DNA of 63,055 nucleotides from Phycisphaerae bacterium. Its GTDB lineage: Bacteria; Planctomycetota; Phycisphaerae; Sedimentisphaerales; Anaerohalosphaeraceae. The stretch lies in NCBI GenBank assembly GCA_014859965.1, contig JACZKQ010000162.1, positions 1-63,055 of the forward strand, written 5' to 3'. Each line of letters begins with the position of its first letter. Within the stretch, counting starts at the first letter, position 1. Positions 8,400 through 18,762 of this stretch are shown piece by piece. The notes under the pieces were generated by a model that had not been told where the DNA came from, ran no database searches, and worked only from the letters and a program-made list of their open reading frames with translations. A program made the translations under genes and the position numbers.

Positions 8400-8499
8400 C
8401 GGCTGAACCGCTAATGGTGCAGGCAGATACTTCCATAACTGTGTATCGGCGATTGGCGCTATCCGCGGACAAGGGGTGCTGGTTGACGGACGAGACGGT

Positions 8500-11400
8500 A
8501 TGACGCAAACCGGGGGCAGAATCAGGCGGATGTTTCGTATTCGCGAGGTCTTCGCACACCGCGCGGTGTGGCTTGCGGTCGCGGGACTGTCGTGCTGGGT
8601 GCTGTACGGGCAGATCGGCAGGTGGGTTGTTCGCCCGACGGCGCTTCGGCAGATGCGGCAGTTGTGCGGGGACCAGGTGTCCATAGGGTCCGTTCATTTC
8701 CGAGGCGGCCGGCACATTACCTGCCGCGACGTCACCATCTCCGCCGGTGAAGGCTCGGCATACGACCGGCAGATGATCTATGCCAGGGAGGTGCGGGGGC
8801 GGCTGTCGCTCTGGAGCCTGGTGCGGTTTCAGCCGCGTTTTAAGCGCATTATCCTCACGGAGGTCCATGTTAATGCCCAGTACGATATCGACCGCCGCAC
8901 GATAAATCTCGCGGGGCTGATTGGATCGGCGTCGGCGGACCGTAAATTCGCGCTTCCGATCATTGCTATCGAGGGGGGGGTGCTTCGCATTTCGAGCGTC
9001 ACAGGCGGCACGACCCAAACGCATACGATCCTCGGCCTGGACGGCAGAATTGCGCCTGCGCCGGGTGGGGGCGGCGACTACAGTTTTTATCTGAAGGCCA
9101 ACGAGAGCCTTGCGTTCGGCGGCAGCTTTTTGCGTGGGACGTGGCAGGGCGCCCGCAGACGGATCAGGCTCAGCGAGGGTTGTATTCTGATGGGGCAGTC
9201 GCCGGTGCTGGGTAATGCGTGGAGCATGGAAAACCTGGCGATGGAGATTTCGTATGACGACGCGGACATTTTTCTTGAGCGGTTCGAATGGAGGACGGAT
9301 GAGAGGAGCCGCGGGCGGATCGAGGGTGTCATTCGCGATTACCGCGGCGCCGGCGAGTACACGGTGCGGATCGCGATGGACGACTGGCTGCTGACGCCCC
9401 ATGCAATGGCCGACGCGGTGGTCTACGGGGATGCGGCGCTGCGTATTGTAAGCCCGGGCTTGCAGTACTTTCTGAAAATGTATCAACCGATCGGCCGCGG
9501 CGGGTTGGACGTGCAGACCCGCGGCCGACTCGGCGAGTGGTCGGCCTTCCCGTGGAGCGGGACCATTCGGTGCGACGATATCAGCATCTGCTACGCGAAA
9601 TTTCCGTACAGACTGGACCACATGATCGGAACGCTCGAATTGCCGGCGGAGACTGATGAACTGGATATCGTGCTCAAAACGCTGCGATGCAGGCACGGCG
9701 GCATCGACTGGGTGATCGAGGGCAACGCGATAAAGGTGGGCGAACGGTGGGCCTACGAGGTGCATCTGTTCAGCGAAAATATGCGTTTTGACGACGACCT
9801 TCGTGCGGCGCTCAGCGATCATCGGCAGGGAATCTGGCAGGCGTTTTCGCCCGCCGGCGCCGCACGCATCGATTACCGGTTCGGCCGGTCGCCGGATGGA
9901 GAAGATACGGGCCTCCTGCTTCTTGAACTCGACGGCGCGACGGCCATGTACGAGCATTTCCCGTATCCGCTGGAGAACCTGACGGGCACCGTTCAGATCG
10001 AGTCCGATCGCATCACACTGACGAATGTTGTCAGCCGCTATGACGGCGACGATCGGATCATACGGATGAACGGGCATGTGGAGGCGATTGAATCGGAGCG
10101 TCCTCAATTCAACATGGTGATCGACGCCAACAGCGTACCCATTGACGCGACGCTGCGGGCCGCCCTGCCCGAGCGACAGAAGCGGTTCTACGAGCATTTC
10201 GACGTAGACGCACTTACGGATTCGGTGATCACGGTGTTTCCCAGCGAGGTGGAGCGGTGCCCGGTGGACTATATCGCCGATGTGCGGATTCGAGATGCGT
10301 CGATGATGTATCACGCGTTTCCGGTGCCGCTGACCAGCGTCAACGTCGATGCGCAACTGACGGCCGACAAGATTCTTTTGAAGAGAATGACCGCGCTCAG
10401 CGGGGATGGACGCCTCGAGGTGCATGGGGACATCTGGCCGACCTCGGACCGCGTATCGACGCCGGCGTTCTGCCTAGCGGTCAGCGCCGAGTCGCTGGAG
10501 CTGCAACAGGAATGGCTGGACGGCCTGCCGGAAGAGATTACCCGGGCCACGGCTCGGCTGCGGCCCAGGGGACCGATCAATTTGTCCGCGACATTGAATG
10601 TCAACGCCCCGTCGGCTCTGTGCGAACCGTTTCATGTCACCGTCGAGTGCCTCGGCAACAGCTTGCGGCCCGCCGGACTTCCGTATGCGCTCGAAGGCGT
10701 AACCGGACGCATTGACATAACGTCCGAGGAGATGCGGCTGGAAAACTTTCGCTTGCCCGATCTGGTGCTCGACGCCGACCTGCAGGAGATTCTGCCCACG
10801 GATGCAAAAAAGCTGTACGCGGCGCTTAAGCCGGCGGGGCGGGTCGATGTTCAAATAGACCGGGCCCGCTTTTTGCGGAATGATGCAAATGAGCCTCAGG
10901 TGGACCTGGCAGGGGACCTGATATTCAAGGGCTGCGCGTTTGGCGATATCGGGCGCGTCGCGGGGATGGAAGGCGTGTTGAGCATTGACGCCCTGTGCGG
11001 CTCCGCGGGGCTGCTTAGGGCAAGCGCGAGCCTGAAAGCCGATTGCATGACGGTCAAGGGCCGAACTTTCAGCGACGTGCATGCGGACATTTCATATGAT
11101 CCGTCGGCCCAGCGCTTCGTTACTCGTGATTTCGCCGCCGCCCTCTACGGGGGCAAAGTGCTGGGTGACGCCCAGGCCGTGCAAACGCCATCGGGGCTCA
11201 GTTACGAGCTGACGGCGGTGTTCGACAGCGTTGAGGTCGGGGGGATAGTCGCGGCAAACCGCCCCGCGGACTCCGGCGCTCCGGGGTCCCCATCGGAAAG
11301 CCGGGGCTGCGCTTCGGGTTCCATCGGTTTGCGGGGGACATTCGGGCATACGGAATCGAATCTTGGACGGGTTCAGGTGGGCATACGCGACATGAAACTG

Positions 11401-11775
11401 GCCCCGCGTTCGCTGCTGGGCAAGGTCCTCCAAACCATGCAGTTCACCAAGCCAAGCGATTACCTGTTCAGCGATATGTCCGTAGATGCCTTTCTGCGGG
11501 GCGGCCGTCTCATGTTTCAGGAGGTGTACATGTCCGGGGCCTCGAACGTCCTGTTGGGCAAAGGGCTGGTGGACCTGGAGCAAAATGCCGTCGACCTCGA
11601 ATTCAGGTCCTATGGATCCGTGCTGACCTCCGATCCGTCTTTTTTCGAAACGCTGGCCCGCGGACTGGGCGCAGCAGTTGTCCGGGTGAAGGTGTCCGGC
11701 TCCCTCGATGAACCGGGCATCGTAACGACGCCGCTTCCGGTGTTAAGTGGCCCTATGGAACTCCTTGGCAGGTGA
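8500..11775 (+). CDS. Large AsmA/YhdP-like envelope protein
   Basis: Protein of about 1,091 residues with one N-terminal membrane segment (AVWLAVAGLSCWVLYGQI) and a long repetitive beta-rich periplasmic part. The C-terminal domain has the AsmA-like pattern (RGTFGH, then LLGKVLQTMQ, MSVDAFLRGGRL, GLVDLEQNAVDLEF). Proteins of this superfamily form bridge-like lipid conduits between inner and outer membranes in Gram-negatives; that role is inferred from family knowledge. The start is uncertain: GTG 8476, ATG 8500 and ATG 8530 are all in frame, and none has a strong Shine-Dalgarno. I chose 8500. The gene lies downstream of purD in the same direction and is followed by a convergent SH3-domain gene. 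Confidence 0.75.
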   Translation: MTQTGGRIRRMFRIREVFAHRAVWLAVAGLSCWVLYGQIGRWVVRPTALRQMRQLCGDQVSIGSVHFRGGRHITCRDVTISAGEGSAYDRQMIYAREVRGRLSLWSLVRFQPRFKRIILTEVHVNAQYDIDRRTINLAGLIGSASADRKFALPIIAIEGGVLRISSVTGGTTQTHTILGLDGRIAPAPGGGGDYSFYLKANESLAFGGSFLRGTWQGARRRIRLSEGCILMGQSPVLGNAWSMENLAMEISYDDADIFLERFEWRTDERSRGRIEGVIRDYRGAGEYTVRIAMDDWLLTPHAMADAVVYGDAALRIVSPGLQYFLKMYQPIGRGGLDVQTRGRLGEWSAFPWSGTIRCDDISICYAKFPYRLDHMIGTLELPAETDELDIVLKTLRCRHGGIDWVIEGNAIKVGERWAYEVHLFSENMRFDDDLRAALSDHRQGIWQAFSPAGAARIDYRFGRSPDGEDTGLLLLELDGATAMYEHFPYPLENLTGTVQIESDRITLTNVVSRYDGDDRIIRMNGHVEAIESERPQFNMVIDANSVPIDATLRAALPERQKRFYEHFDVDALTDSVITVFPSEVERCPVDYIADVRIRDASMMYHAFPVPLTSVNVDAQLTADKILLKRMTALSGDGRLEVHGDIWPTSDRVSTPAFCLAVSAESLELQQEWLDGLPEEITRATARLRPRGPINLSATLNVNAPSALCEPFHVTVECLGNSLRPAGLPYALEGVTGRIDITSEEMRLENFRLPDLVLDADLQEILPTDAKKLYAALKPAGRVDVQIDRARFLRNDANEPQVDLAGDLIFKGCAFGDIGRVAGMEGVLSIDALCGSAGLLRASASLKADCMTVKGRTFSDVHADISYDPSAQRFVTRDFAAALYGGKVLGDAQAVQTPSGLSYELTAVFDSVEVGGIVAANRPADSGAPGSPSESRGCASGSIGLRGTFGHTESNLGRVQVGIRDMKLAPRSLLGKVLQTMQFTKPSDYLFSDMSVDAFLRGGRLMFQEVYMSGASNVLLGKGLVDLEQNAVDLEFRSYGSVLTSDPSFFETLARGLGAAVVRVKVSGSLDEPGIVTTPLPVLSGPMELLGR

Positions 11776-11867
11776 GCGACTCGCGACCCGGCGTGTGAAC
11801 AACCGCCGCGTCCGCAACCCACCGCAAGCCGCCCAACGGGTCTAAGCACCTGCCGCCGGAAGATCGC

Positions 11868-13205
11868 CTACTTGCTGTTTGCGGTCTCCGTGGCGGGCAG
11901 TTCTTCGATAGCCACAAAGGTTACCAGGCCGATGGGGTTGATCTTGTCGCTGACGATGGAACCCCTGAGCCCCACCTTGCGTCCAACGAACCGGTCAGGG
12001 TGGACGCTGATGACATTATCGGCAAGCACTGCGTAACAGAGGATTTTGCCGTCGTCGTTGAGGATTCTGTAGCGTTTCTTTCCGATCTCGCCCGTAAACA
12101 CCAGCGAAGGCTGAAGCGTGCCCTTGATGATATATTTGCCGGGATTGGGAATCTCGGCGATTTTCAAGTTGAAATTCTCGCGAATCTGCTGCCGCAGCTT
12201 TTGCAGCTCGGCATCCTGCTTTTTGACTTCCTCCGAGGCCTGCTGGGCGACTTCAAAACGCTGAATCTGCCCAAGCTGGTACTCGGCATAACGCTGGCCC
12301 TTCCCCGCGGCCGGGTCGTTCAATATGACGGTCAAGGCATTCTTGTATTCATCGTAGTTCTGCGCGGGCAGGGGTTTCTCCAGTTCAGCACGAATCTGTT
12401 CCGCCAGATCGTAACACTCTTTGACACGCTTGGCTTCCGCGTCTGCCACCCTGACGGGGGCCTGGGGCTCAACGGTCACCGGTGCAACCTCAGCGGCGCG
12501 GGGATCGATTGTCGTCGGCTGGGTCCTTGTCGGATCTACGGTTAAGACGGGTCCGGCCGTTGCCGGATCAATTGCGGCGGTGGCTCTCGGCTCGACTCTG
12601 GGCTCGATCCTCGGCTCAACTTTCTGCGTCGGTTCCGGTACGAAACTCAGCATCGGCTTCGGCAGCGGCTGGAGATACTTGAGGTAACGACTGCTGACCC
12701 ACAGATGAGCGCCCGAGGGGGGTACGATTTTGTAGTAGTCCCCCTTCTGGTTGTCGGCATCGATCAGCCGGACCATATCGCCATCGTTGAGCTTGACCTG
12801 TAACTGGAACGATCGCATCGGCTCGACGTAGTCTGATCCCGCCCAGACCCTGACGCCGTCGCCTTTGATGATGCCGACTCCCGGGCTGCTCGCCGGCCTT
12901 TGGATGTATTCTTTCGACACCCACGAAAAACTGCCCACCGGCGGAATGATCTCGGACCACCCATGCAGGTGCCCGACAACAGTGACCCGCGTCGGGAAGT
13001 TGACTTTGCTGGTGTAATAAAAGGCCGTGCCTCCCCCCGAGCGGACGTAGACGTCATTTCCGATGACCTCGGCGATATAAGGCAGGGAAGGCAGAGTGGT
13101 CAAATCATCGCCGGATGACTCGGCGCCCCCTGTGCCCTGGGCTTGAACAAAACCAAAGGACGAAAGCGCCGCCAAGGCGAGCATGAGTTTGAAGTGAGAA
13201 ACCAT
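11868..13205 (-). CDS. Secreted SH3-domain protein with proline-rich linker
   Basis: A 445-residue exported protein with a signal peptide (1-22, ending VQA). Two or three bacterial SH3-like repeats follow: one includes DVYVRSGGGTAFYYT and WSEIIPP...WVSKEYI, the next GVRVWAG...DYYKIVPP...WVSSRYLKYL. A low-complexity Pro/Glu/Arg-rich linker with repeated EPR units follows (about 195-250), then a helical region and a C-terminal beta domain (KYIIKGTLQPSLVFTG). Bacterial SH3 domains usually bind cell-wall peptides, so an envelope role is likely. AGGGAG precedes ATG 13205. No catalytic domain such as NlpC/P60 is visible. Confidence 0.75.
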   Translation of the reverse strand: MVSHFKLMLALAALSSFGFVQAQGTGGAESSGDDLTTLPSLPYIAEVIGNDVYVRSGGGTAFYYTSKVNFPTRVTVVGHLHGWSEIIPPVGSFSWVSKEYIQRPASSPGVGIIKGDGVRVWAGSDYVEPMRSFQLQVKLNDGDMVRLIDADNQKGDYYKIVPPSGAHLWVSSRYLKYLQPLPKPMLSFVPEPTQKVEPRIEPRVEPRATAAIDPATAGPVLTVDPTRTQPTTIDPRAAEVAPVTVEPQAPVRVADAEAKRVKECYDLAEQIRAELEKPLPAQNYDEYKNALTVILNDPAAGKGQRYAEYQLGQIQRFEVAQQASEEVKKQDAELQKLRQQIRENFNLKIAEIPNPGKYIIKGTLQPSLVFTGEIGKKRYRILNDDGKILCYAVLADNVISVHPDRFVGRKVGLRGSIVSDKINPIGLVTFVAIEELPATETANSK

Positions 13206-13555
13206 TGTTTGTTCTCCCTAACAAAAATTTTCGGTACACTTCACGGCAAGGTAAGGTGTCCAGATTCCAAGTGCAGGATCGCTGCCTGTCGCACAACACC
13301 AAAACCTATCACGAGGCGAGGTATTTGTCAACCCTTTTGTCGTGCCGCATCCGTCAATTTTTGGCTTGCCAAGGCCGAAACAATGCTGAAAATGCAACGC
13401 GGATCAGCCAGACCGGTTCCATACCATCCAGAGAGGTGAGGCTGCATATCAGTATTGCTGATAATGCCTTCGGCCCATACCCGCAAGACCGCAGTACGAG
13501 CGATCAACTGCTCGTAAATGTCCTGAAGTTCGCCGCAGAAAACCGCCTCATGCCG

Positions 13556-13745
13556 CAGGGTAAGCGCACTCTCCGGACGTCCGCATCCCAAACCCGCACC
13601 TGCGGCCACCTTGGAGAGCAAAACCGTTTGGGCAGAGGCCAAAATTTGGAGCATCTTTTCGCCGGGGGCTAATTTTGGCCGCGGGGGCCCCGAACGGTTT
13701 TGCTCGGCCCTTCCTCGAAAGTGGCGTAAAAACACCGTTAACCTG
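13556..13745. repeat. Palindromic intergenic element, copy 1 (decayed right arm)
   Basis: Third and most diverged member of the element at 41971-42173. The left arm cagggtaagcgcactctcc (13556-13574) matches the other copies with a few changes. The internal hairpin is intact: GAGCAAAACCGTT (13616-13628) pairs with AACGGTTTTGCTC (13693-13705), and GGCCAAAATT pairs with AATTTTGGCC. The right arm beyond 13705 is barely recognisable, so the end at 13745 is approximate. It lies between the stop of the PRC-barrel gene and the start of the SH3 gene, a 593-base gap with nothing else I can support. Confidence 0.75.
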
Positions 13746-13798
13746 CCGAAGAGGCGCCTCTGCGCCGCCTGTTTGTGCCTGGCCTGCTCTTCCAGAAC

Positions 13799-14530
13799 TC
13801 AAGAGCCTCTGTGACTGCCGGACCGCAACAGCTCCTGCTGTGCCTGGCTGAGCGGCTGACCGGGATCATAAACCGGGCCGTCCGCAACCGCGTCCAGAGA
13901 GGCGTCCGCATAGATGTGTCCCTCGGTCCAGTCCACGCCCTGGACGATCGCCATGGGCAGGAGAATTTGGCCGGTCTCGCTTTCCGCGAATTCCACCGCC
14001 GCGTATTCGATCAGCCAGGTTTCGTCGTCTACGAGAAAATCCATGATTTTGCCCATTTCGGCGTCGTTCAGTTGCACCCGAAAAAGGCCTGTTATCTCGT
14101 TGCAGCTTTGCAGTTCCGGTCCGGTATACTCCGTTTCGTCCGCATCCGCTTCGTCCTGCGGCTCCTCGGACAGTTCATCTGTGGGAGTGATCTCCTGCTC
14201 TTCCTGCAGCCAGTCCGGAGGCCACCCGTAATACTGGGTCAGTTCGATCTCGTGCTGCTTGGAGATCGGCTGCTCAACGTCAATATCGGGGCTGTCGAAA
14301 ACCTGCTCTTGCGTGAGATCAAGCGAAATCACCTGTGTGTCATGGGCGATATGCGTTATATTCTGAGTGGAGATCAGTATTCTGCCGCCGTTCGGCTCCA
14401 ATGCTGTCTTCAGCAGCAGGTGGCGAATCAGCCATTCCTCTCTGCGCACATACAGATCGTCAACCCTGCCCACCTCGCCGTCGGTGGCCTGCACAATATA
14501 GTCCTGCATCCGCAAAGTGCTTACGAGCAT
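13799..14530 (-). CDS. Protein with two PRC-barrel domains
   Basis: A 243-residue cytoplasmic protein. The N-terminal part (LRMQDYIVQATDGEVGRVDDLYV) and the C-terminal part (ITGLFRVQLNDAEMGKIMDFLVDD) both fit the PRC-barrel pattern of a beta-barrel with G-x-V/M-x-D, each followed by a W-L-I-R/E segment. An acidic linker of Glu/Asp/Thr residues joins them. The start at 14530 is supported by GGGGGGA seven bases upstream; the frame is open further to 15037, but that part overlaps the next gene. PRC-barrels occur in photosynthetic reaction-centre H subunits, RimM and stand-alone stress proteins; the role here is unknown. Its stop lies near repeat copy 1. Confidence 0.8.
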   Translation of the reverse strand: MLVSTLRMQDYIVQATDGEVGRVDDLYVRREEWLIRHLLLKTALEPNGGRILISTQNITHIAHDTQVISLDLTQEQVFDSPDIDVEQPISKQHEIELTQYYGWPPDWLQEEQEITPTDELSEEPQDEADADETEYTGPELQSCNEITGLFRVQLNDAEMGKIMDFLVDDETWLIEYAAVEFAESETGQILLPMAIVQGVDWTEGHIYADASLDAVADGPVYDPGQPLSQAQQELLRSGSHRGS

Positions 14531-14769
14531 GATCGTCCCCCCACAATGAAGCCCCCGGGCTTTCCGGTTACCTTTTCGTCCCACTTTCCATCTATCGCCA
14601 CAAACCTGCGGCAGCATTGCACCGAATCGAAGCGGCGCGATGCCGGACGGCTTCGGGGACGAAGAGACGACCAAGACGATCTGGGCGGCGGATAGGCGTT
14701 GACGGCGCGCATATACGGAAGGGCACCGGCAAGGCGTGCCTCTGCATCGCCGAGTTGCATCGGCCTTGG

Positions 14770-17700
14770 TCAGGGCGTGGCGGCGAAGAAGGTGATGTCG
14801 TCGAGGCGCATGGATTCGTAGACATCGGTCCAGAAGGCGTTCTTGGCCAGCCACTTGAACGTGTGGGTTCCGGGCGTCAGTGTGTACTGGACCTGGGTCC
14901 ATTCCTTGCTGGTGAGGTCGGCCTTCTTCACGTCGTCGATGTAAAATTCGCCGGTGACGCGATTTCCAGGGTTGACCATGCAATAGTTGAAGCGCAGTGT
15001 GTTGAGCGTTCCGGCGTCGATGGTCAGCGTGAGCCAACTGCTGGTGTACCTGGGGGCCAGGCCCGCGGCGGAGGTCGCGTGGTAGTAGTTGTCCGGGCCG
15101 ACGTCTTCATTCCTGACGCTCCAGCCGGGCGATCCGCCGGTTTCCCATGTGTATGCGGGGTCGAACGCGCCGGTCTCGAAGTTGATGACAATAGGTTTCG
15201 GTTCGGGGCTGTATGTGGCCGCGAATGCGGCGAAGTCGTTGAGGTCAATGATGCCGTCGCCGCCAGGCGGGTAGATGTCGCAGGTGAGGTCGTCGGAGAG
15301 CCAGGCCAGGGCGAGAATCTCCATATCCCGGTCGTCCACCCAGCCGTCGCGCGTAAGGTCGGGTCCGATGGGGCCGGACTTGCTGGCCTGCCATGTGCCG
15401 CCGTACCAGCCGATGTTGGTCCTGCGGCCGTTGGGCCAGAGTTCGCCGGTCCAGTCGCCGGCTGGGTCGCCCGCGTCAATACAGGGACTGGTCTGTGCGT
15501 CGAGGATCCACGTCTCAGCGGCGGGGTCCCATCGGCCGTGCTCGCTGGCGAGGTGATAGTCGCCCACGGTGCACGTGTCGTCGGTTGCGTCGGCGGGCGT
15601 GCCGTTGTCGTTCCAGACGCCGGGTGCAGCGAACAGCGGGTCGGCGTTGATGTTGGTTAGGCTGAAGCCGCCGCCCTGGACGCAGGAGTACTCCACGGAC
15701 GCCGTGCCGGAGATGGCGGTGGCGATGTGCGGCTCGTAATTGGCGGTATTGCCCCAGAGGATGCAGCTTCGGATGTTCGCGGAGGCTTCGTTCAAGCCGA
15801 TAGCGCCGCCGCTGAAGGCGCGGTTGTCGACGAAGGTGCAGTTGGTGATGTCGGCCGCAGCCGACGGCCGCTGGATGTAGATGGCGCCGCCGTTCAGGTC
15901 GCAGCGGTTGCCGGCGAAGAGGCAGTTGCGCATGGTGACGGCCGACAGCCAGTCGGTGTAGGCCGGGCCTCGCTGGGCGGCGTGGTTCTTGAGGAACATG
16001 CAGTCGGAGATTGAGACCGTACTGCTGTTGGCATAGATGGCGGCTCCGGCGAACACTGTTTCATGGTCTGAGAATGTGCAGCGCGCGATGGTTGCGGTGG
16101 CCTTGTCGATGTAGAGGCCGCCGCCGTTGCCGCTTCCCGTACCGCGGGTGATTGTCAGGCCGTCGATGGTGGCGTTGGCTTTGACGATAAAGCAGTTCGC
16201 TGCGGTGGCGTTGCCGTCGATGGTTACGACATGCTTCTGTGTGTTACGGTAATCGCGGATGGCTTCGGTTCCGTTGAAGCCGCCGTAGATGGCCAGCGCC
16301 TTGGTGATTTCGATGGGGGCGGAAAGGACGTATGTGCCCTCGCGGATCCATATCTCCTTGCCTGCGCCCGAGGCGTTTACAGCCTGCTGAACGGTTGTGA
16401 AGGCGTCGGCCCAGCTTGTGCCGTCTTGGGTGCCGGTGGCAGTGGCGTTGACGTAGAGGACATCGGGTGTTATGCCCTGGAACTCGTGGGCGCCCAGGTC
16501 GGCGTAGTCGGGCGTGCCGGCGCCGAGGTTGTCCGTGCCGGGGTCGTCATGACGGGGGCTTCCATTGAGGTCGAGTTCGGGGGCGGCACTGCCATCGGCA
16601 CAATCAATGCCATAGGAGCCAGGTTTGAGTCGATAGTCGTTGTCTTGCCACGTCGCGGGATCATTATCAAGGCCGTCGGGGTCGACGAACGAGGGTGCAC
16701 GGCGGACGTTGCCGTTGGCGTCCGGTTGTATTCCGTACTGTGGGTCGCCGACAACGCAGTACCGCACGATGGGGCCGGCGTCCATTTCGATGAGGATCTG
16801 TTCACCGCCATTTCCCCAGACGATGGAATTAAGGATGCTGGGTGTCTCTTCGGCGTAGAGGAGAGCAATGCCGTTGGCGGAATTGTCGACAACGGTACAG
16901 TTGATCATGAGGGGTGCGGCGACATAGTTGTAGACTCCTTCACCGGTATTGCCCGCGATGAGGCAGCTTTCCATGCGCCCGGTGGCCCACTCGTTGTAGA
17001 TTCCGCCGCCGGCGAAGACGGTGGCACGGTTTGCGACGATGCGGCAGTTGCGTATTGTCGTCGAGGTCTGGGTGCCGATTCCGCCCCCGGAACCGGCTGC
17101 GTTGTCGGCGACGGTGCAATCACTGATTGTGGTGTTGGTTGCGGAGTTGAAGATGCCGCCTCCTCTGTGGGCAGCAGTGTTTGCGACGATGCGGCAGTTG
17201 CGAATCGTGCTGTTAGCGCCCATGACGCCCGTAACGGCGATTCCGCCTCCGAATCCGCTGGTGGCGGAACAATTCCGGACGGTACAGTTCTGAATGACGG
17301 TTTGAAGCCCCTCAACGAGGATTCCGCCGCCGTAATAGCCCGGAAAGGCAGCGTCATTGCGTCCTTTTTCGATGGTGAAACCGTCCAGTATTACGTTGGA
17401 GGCGGTGATATGGACACATTGCCGCATGTTGCCGCCATCGATTATGGCAGTGTTATTCTGCCAGTCGCGTTCGGCGCGGGTGGTTTCTGTGCCGGCGAAG
17501 CCGCCGTAGATGGCGATGCGCTTAGTGATTGCCAAGGTCTGGCTCAGCGCGTACGTTCCCTGGCGGACCCAGATTTCGGTGTTGTCGAGCACGCCGGGGG
17601 CGGCGAGTGCGTCGGCGATGGATTTAAAGGCGGTGTCCCAGCTTGTTCCGTCGCCGCTTGCGGGACGGTCGCCGTCGACATAGGATACGCCTGCTCGGCC

Positions 17701-18762
17701 TTCGCCGGTCAACGCGACGACAAGCGATGCATGATCGGGGTCGTTGGAGGCGACGGTGAGCGAGCCGGCGAACGAGCCGGTGGTTTGGGGTTTGAAGGTG
17801 ACGCTTGTGTCAAAGTGGCCGCCGGCGGGAATCGTGGTTGAGGCAGGCCCCGGGTAGGCGTAGTTGGTTGTGTCGGAGAGTGTGACGGAAGAAATCGTCA
17901 AAGGCAGATTGCCAACGTTTCGTATGCGCAGGGGCATTGCTTTCCAGCCGCCCTCCGGGAGGTCGCCGAAGTTTAGCGATGCTGGTTCGGGGAGGATGAT
18001 GGCCTTGTCCGGGGCCGAGGCCAGACAGGCGTCGGTGGGTGTCGCAAGGCCCTGGAAGACGACGTCCCGGTCGGCGCGGCGGTTGCCGTACCAGTCGAAG
18101 GCGTGCCCGTTGTTATTACCGACGGCATAGTAGAACACCCAAATGGTCTGATTATTGGCGGCCAGACCAGTGGGGCCGTGGCCGGGGTAAAGGCTGCCGA
18201 CGTTGAACGAGCGATCTACGTGGCCGGAGGGTGTGTAGACGTAGACGGTGGTGCTGCTGCCTACTGCGGCAATCTGGCCGTCGACGCAAGCCATGCGGTC
18301 GGGGTAAGTCTGTGCGGTCCACGCGCCGCCGAAGCCGCCAGTGGAAGCGCTATAACGGTCGATTCGGAACCAAGGGCTGTACGAGGCATGGGGCATGCGG
18401 TGGCGGCCCAGGAAAACTGTGTCGCCGCCGAGGGCGAGTCCGCCAGTGAAGAAATACTCAGAGTAGTCGATGTTGATCGTCCGGCCGCCGCCTCCGGGCC
18501 GAATTGCGAGCCCGGAAATCCATGAAGGTCCGTCTTTGGGGTCGTAGACGAACCAGGCCGTGCTGCCGTCGGTGGTCATGGCGGTGCGCCGGGTGCCGCC
18601 GCCGGGGATGCTCAGCGCGAATGTCTCTTGGCGAACGCCGTCGAAGTCGTACGTCTGGATGGTGTCGCCGACGAGGAAGTAGAAGAGCTGCCGGGCCTGA
18701 ACACTTGTGGGTACTGTAAACAGGGCAATGGCTATCGCCAGCCAAAACATTCTGGCCTTCAT
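14770..18762 (-). CDS. Giant secreted beta-helix protein with choice-of-anchor D and dockerin modules
   Basis: Extracellular protein of 1,330 residues. In order: signal peptide (1-22), a beta-propeller-like region, a choice-of-anchor-D Ig-like domain (ILPEPASLNFGDLP...GSLTVASNDPDH, about 300-400), and two right-handed beta-helix blocks. Each block starts with an EIWVRQGTY/EIWIREGTY and IYGGF motif and carries many NCTF, ADNA and GGGI rungs. Then come a dockerin-like EF-hand pair (DLTRDGWVDDRDMEILA and GDGIIDLNDFAAFA) and a C-terminal jelly-roll/MAM-like domain. AGGAGA precedes the start at 18762; the frame continues to 18882 without support. Such proteins are common in Phycisphaerae and may bind or cleave polysaccharides, but no catalytic residues can be assigned. 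Confidence 0.82.
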   Translation of the reverse strand: MKARMFWLAIAIALFTVPTSVQARQLFYFLVGDTIQTYDFDGVRQETFALSIPGGGTRRTAMTTDGSTAWFVYDPKDGPSWISGLAIRPGGGGRTINIDYSEYFFTGGLALGGDTVFLGRHRMPHASYSPWFRIDRYSASTGGFGGAWTAQTYPDRMACVDGQIAAVGSSTTVYVYTPSGHVDRSFNVGSLYPGHGPTGLAANNQTIWVFYYAVGNNNGHAFDWYGNRRADRDVVFQGLATPTDACLASAPDKAIILPEPASLNFGDLPEGGWKAMPLRIRNVGNLPLTISSVTLSDTTNYAYPGPASTTIPAGGHFDTSVTFKPQTTGSFAGSLTVASNDPDHASLVVALTGEGRAGVSYVDGDRPASGDGTSWDTAFKSIADALAAPGVLDNTEIWVRQGTYALSQTLAITKRIAIYGGFAGTETTRAERDWQNNTAIIDGGNMRQCVHITASNVILDGFTIEKGRNDAAFPGYYGGGILVEGLQTVIQNCTVRNCSATSGFGGGIAVTGVMGANSTIRNCRIVANTAAHRGGGIFNSATNTTISDCTVADNAAGSGGGIGTQTSTTIRNCRIVANRATVFAGGGIYNEWATGRMESCLIAGNTGEGVYNYVAAPLMINCTVVDNSANGIALLYAEETPSILNSIVWGNGGEQILIEMDAGPIVRYCVVGDPQYGIQPDANGNVRRAPSFVDPDGLDNDPATWQDNDYRLKPGSYGIDCADGSAAPELDLNGSPRHDDPGTDNLGAGTPDYADLGAHEFQGITPDVLYVNATATGTQDGTSWADAFTTVQQAVNASGAGKEIWIREGTYVLSAPIEITKALAIYGGFNGTEAIRDYRNTQKHVVTIDGNATAANCFIVKANATIDGLTITRGTGSGNGGGLYIDKATATIARCTFSDHETVFAGAAIYANSSTVSISDCMFLKNHAAQRGPAYTDWLSAVTMRNCLFAGNRCDLNGGAIYIQRPSAAADITNCTFVDNRAFSGGAIGLNEASANIRSCILWGNTANYEPHIATAISGTASVEYSCVQGGGFSLTNINADPLFAAPGVWNDNGTPADATDDTCTVGDYHLASEHGRWDPAAETWILDAQTSPCIDAGDPAGDWTGELWPNGRRTNIGWYGGTWQASKSGPIGPDLTRDGWVDDRDMEILALAWLSDDLTCDIYPPGGDGIIDLNDFAAFAATYSPEPKPIVINFETGAFDPAYTWETGGSPGWSVRNEDVGPDNYYHATSAAGLAPRYTSSWLTLTIDAGTLNTLRFNYCMVNPGNRVTGEFYIDDVKKADLTSKEWTQVQYTLTPGTHTFKWLAKNAFWTDVYESMRLDDITFFAATP

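Noticed and set aside
8284..10425. Minus-strand 713-codon open frame
   Set aside because: Overlaps both purD and the AsmA-like gene in antisense; Arg/His/Pro-rich with no domain.
16231..17841. Plus-strand 536-codon open frame
   Set aside because: It is antisense to the beta-helix gene, has no ribosome-binding site or recognisable domain, and arises from GC-rich repeats on the other strand.
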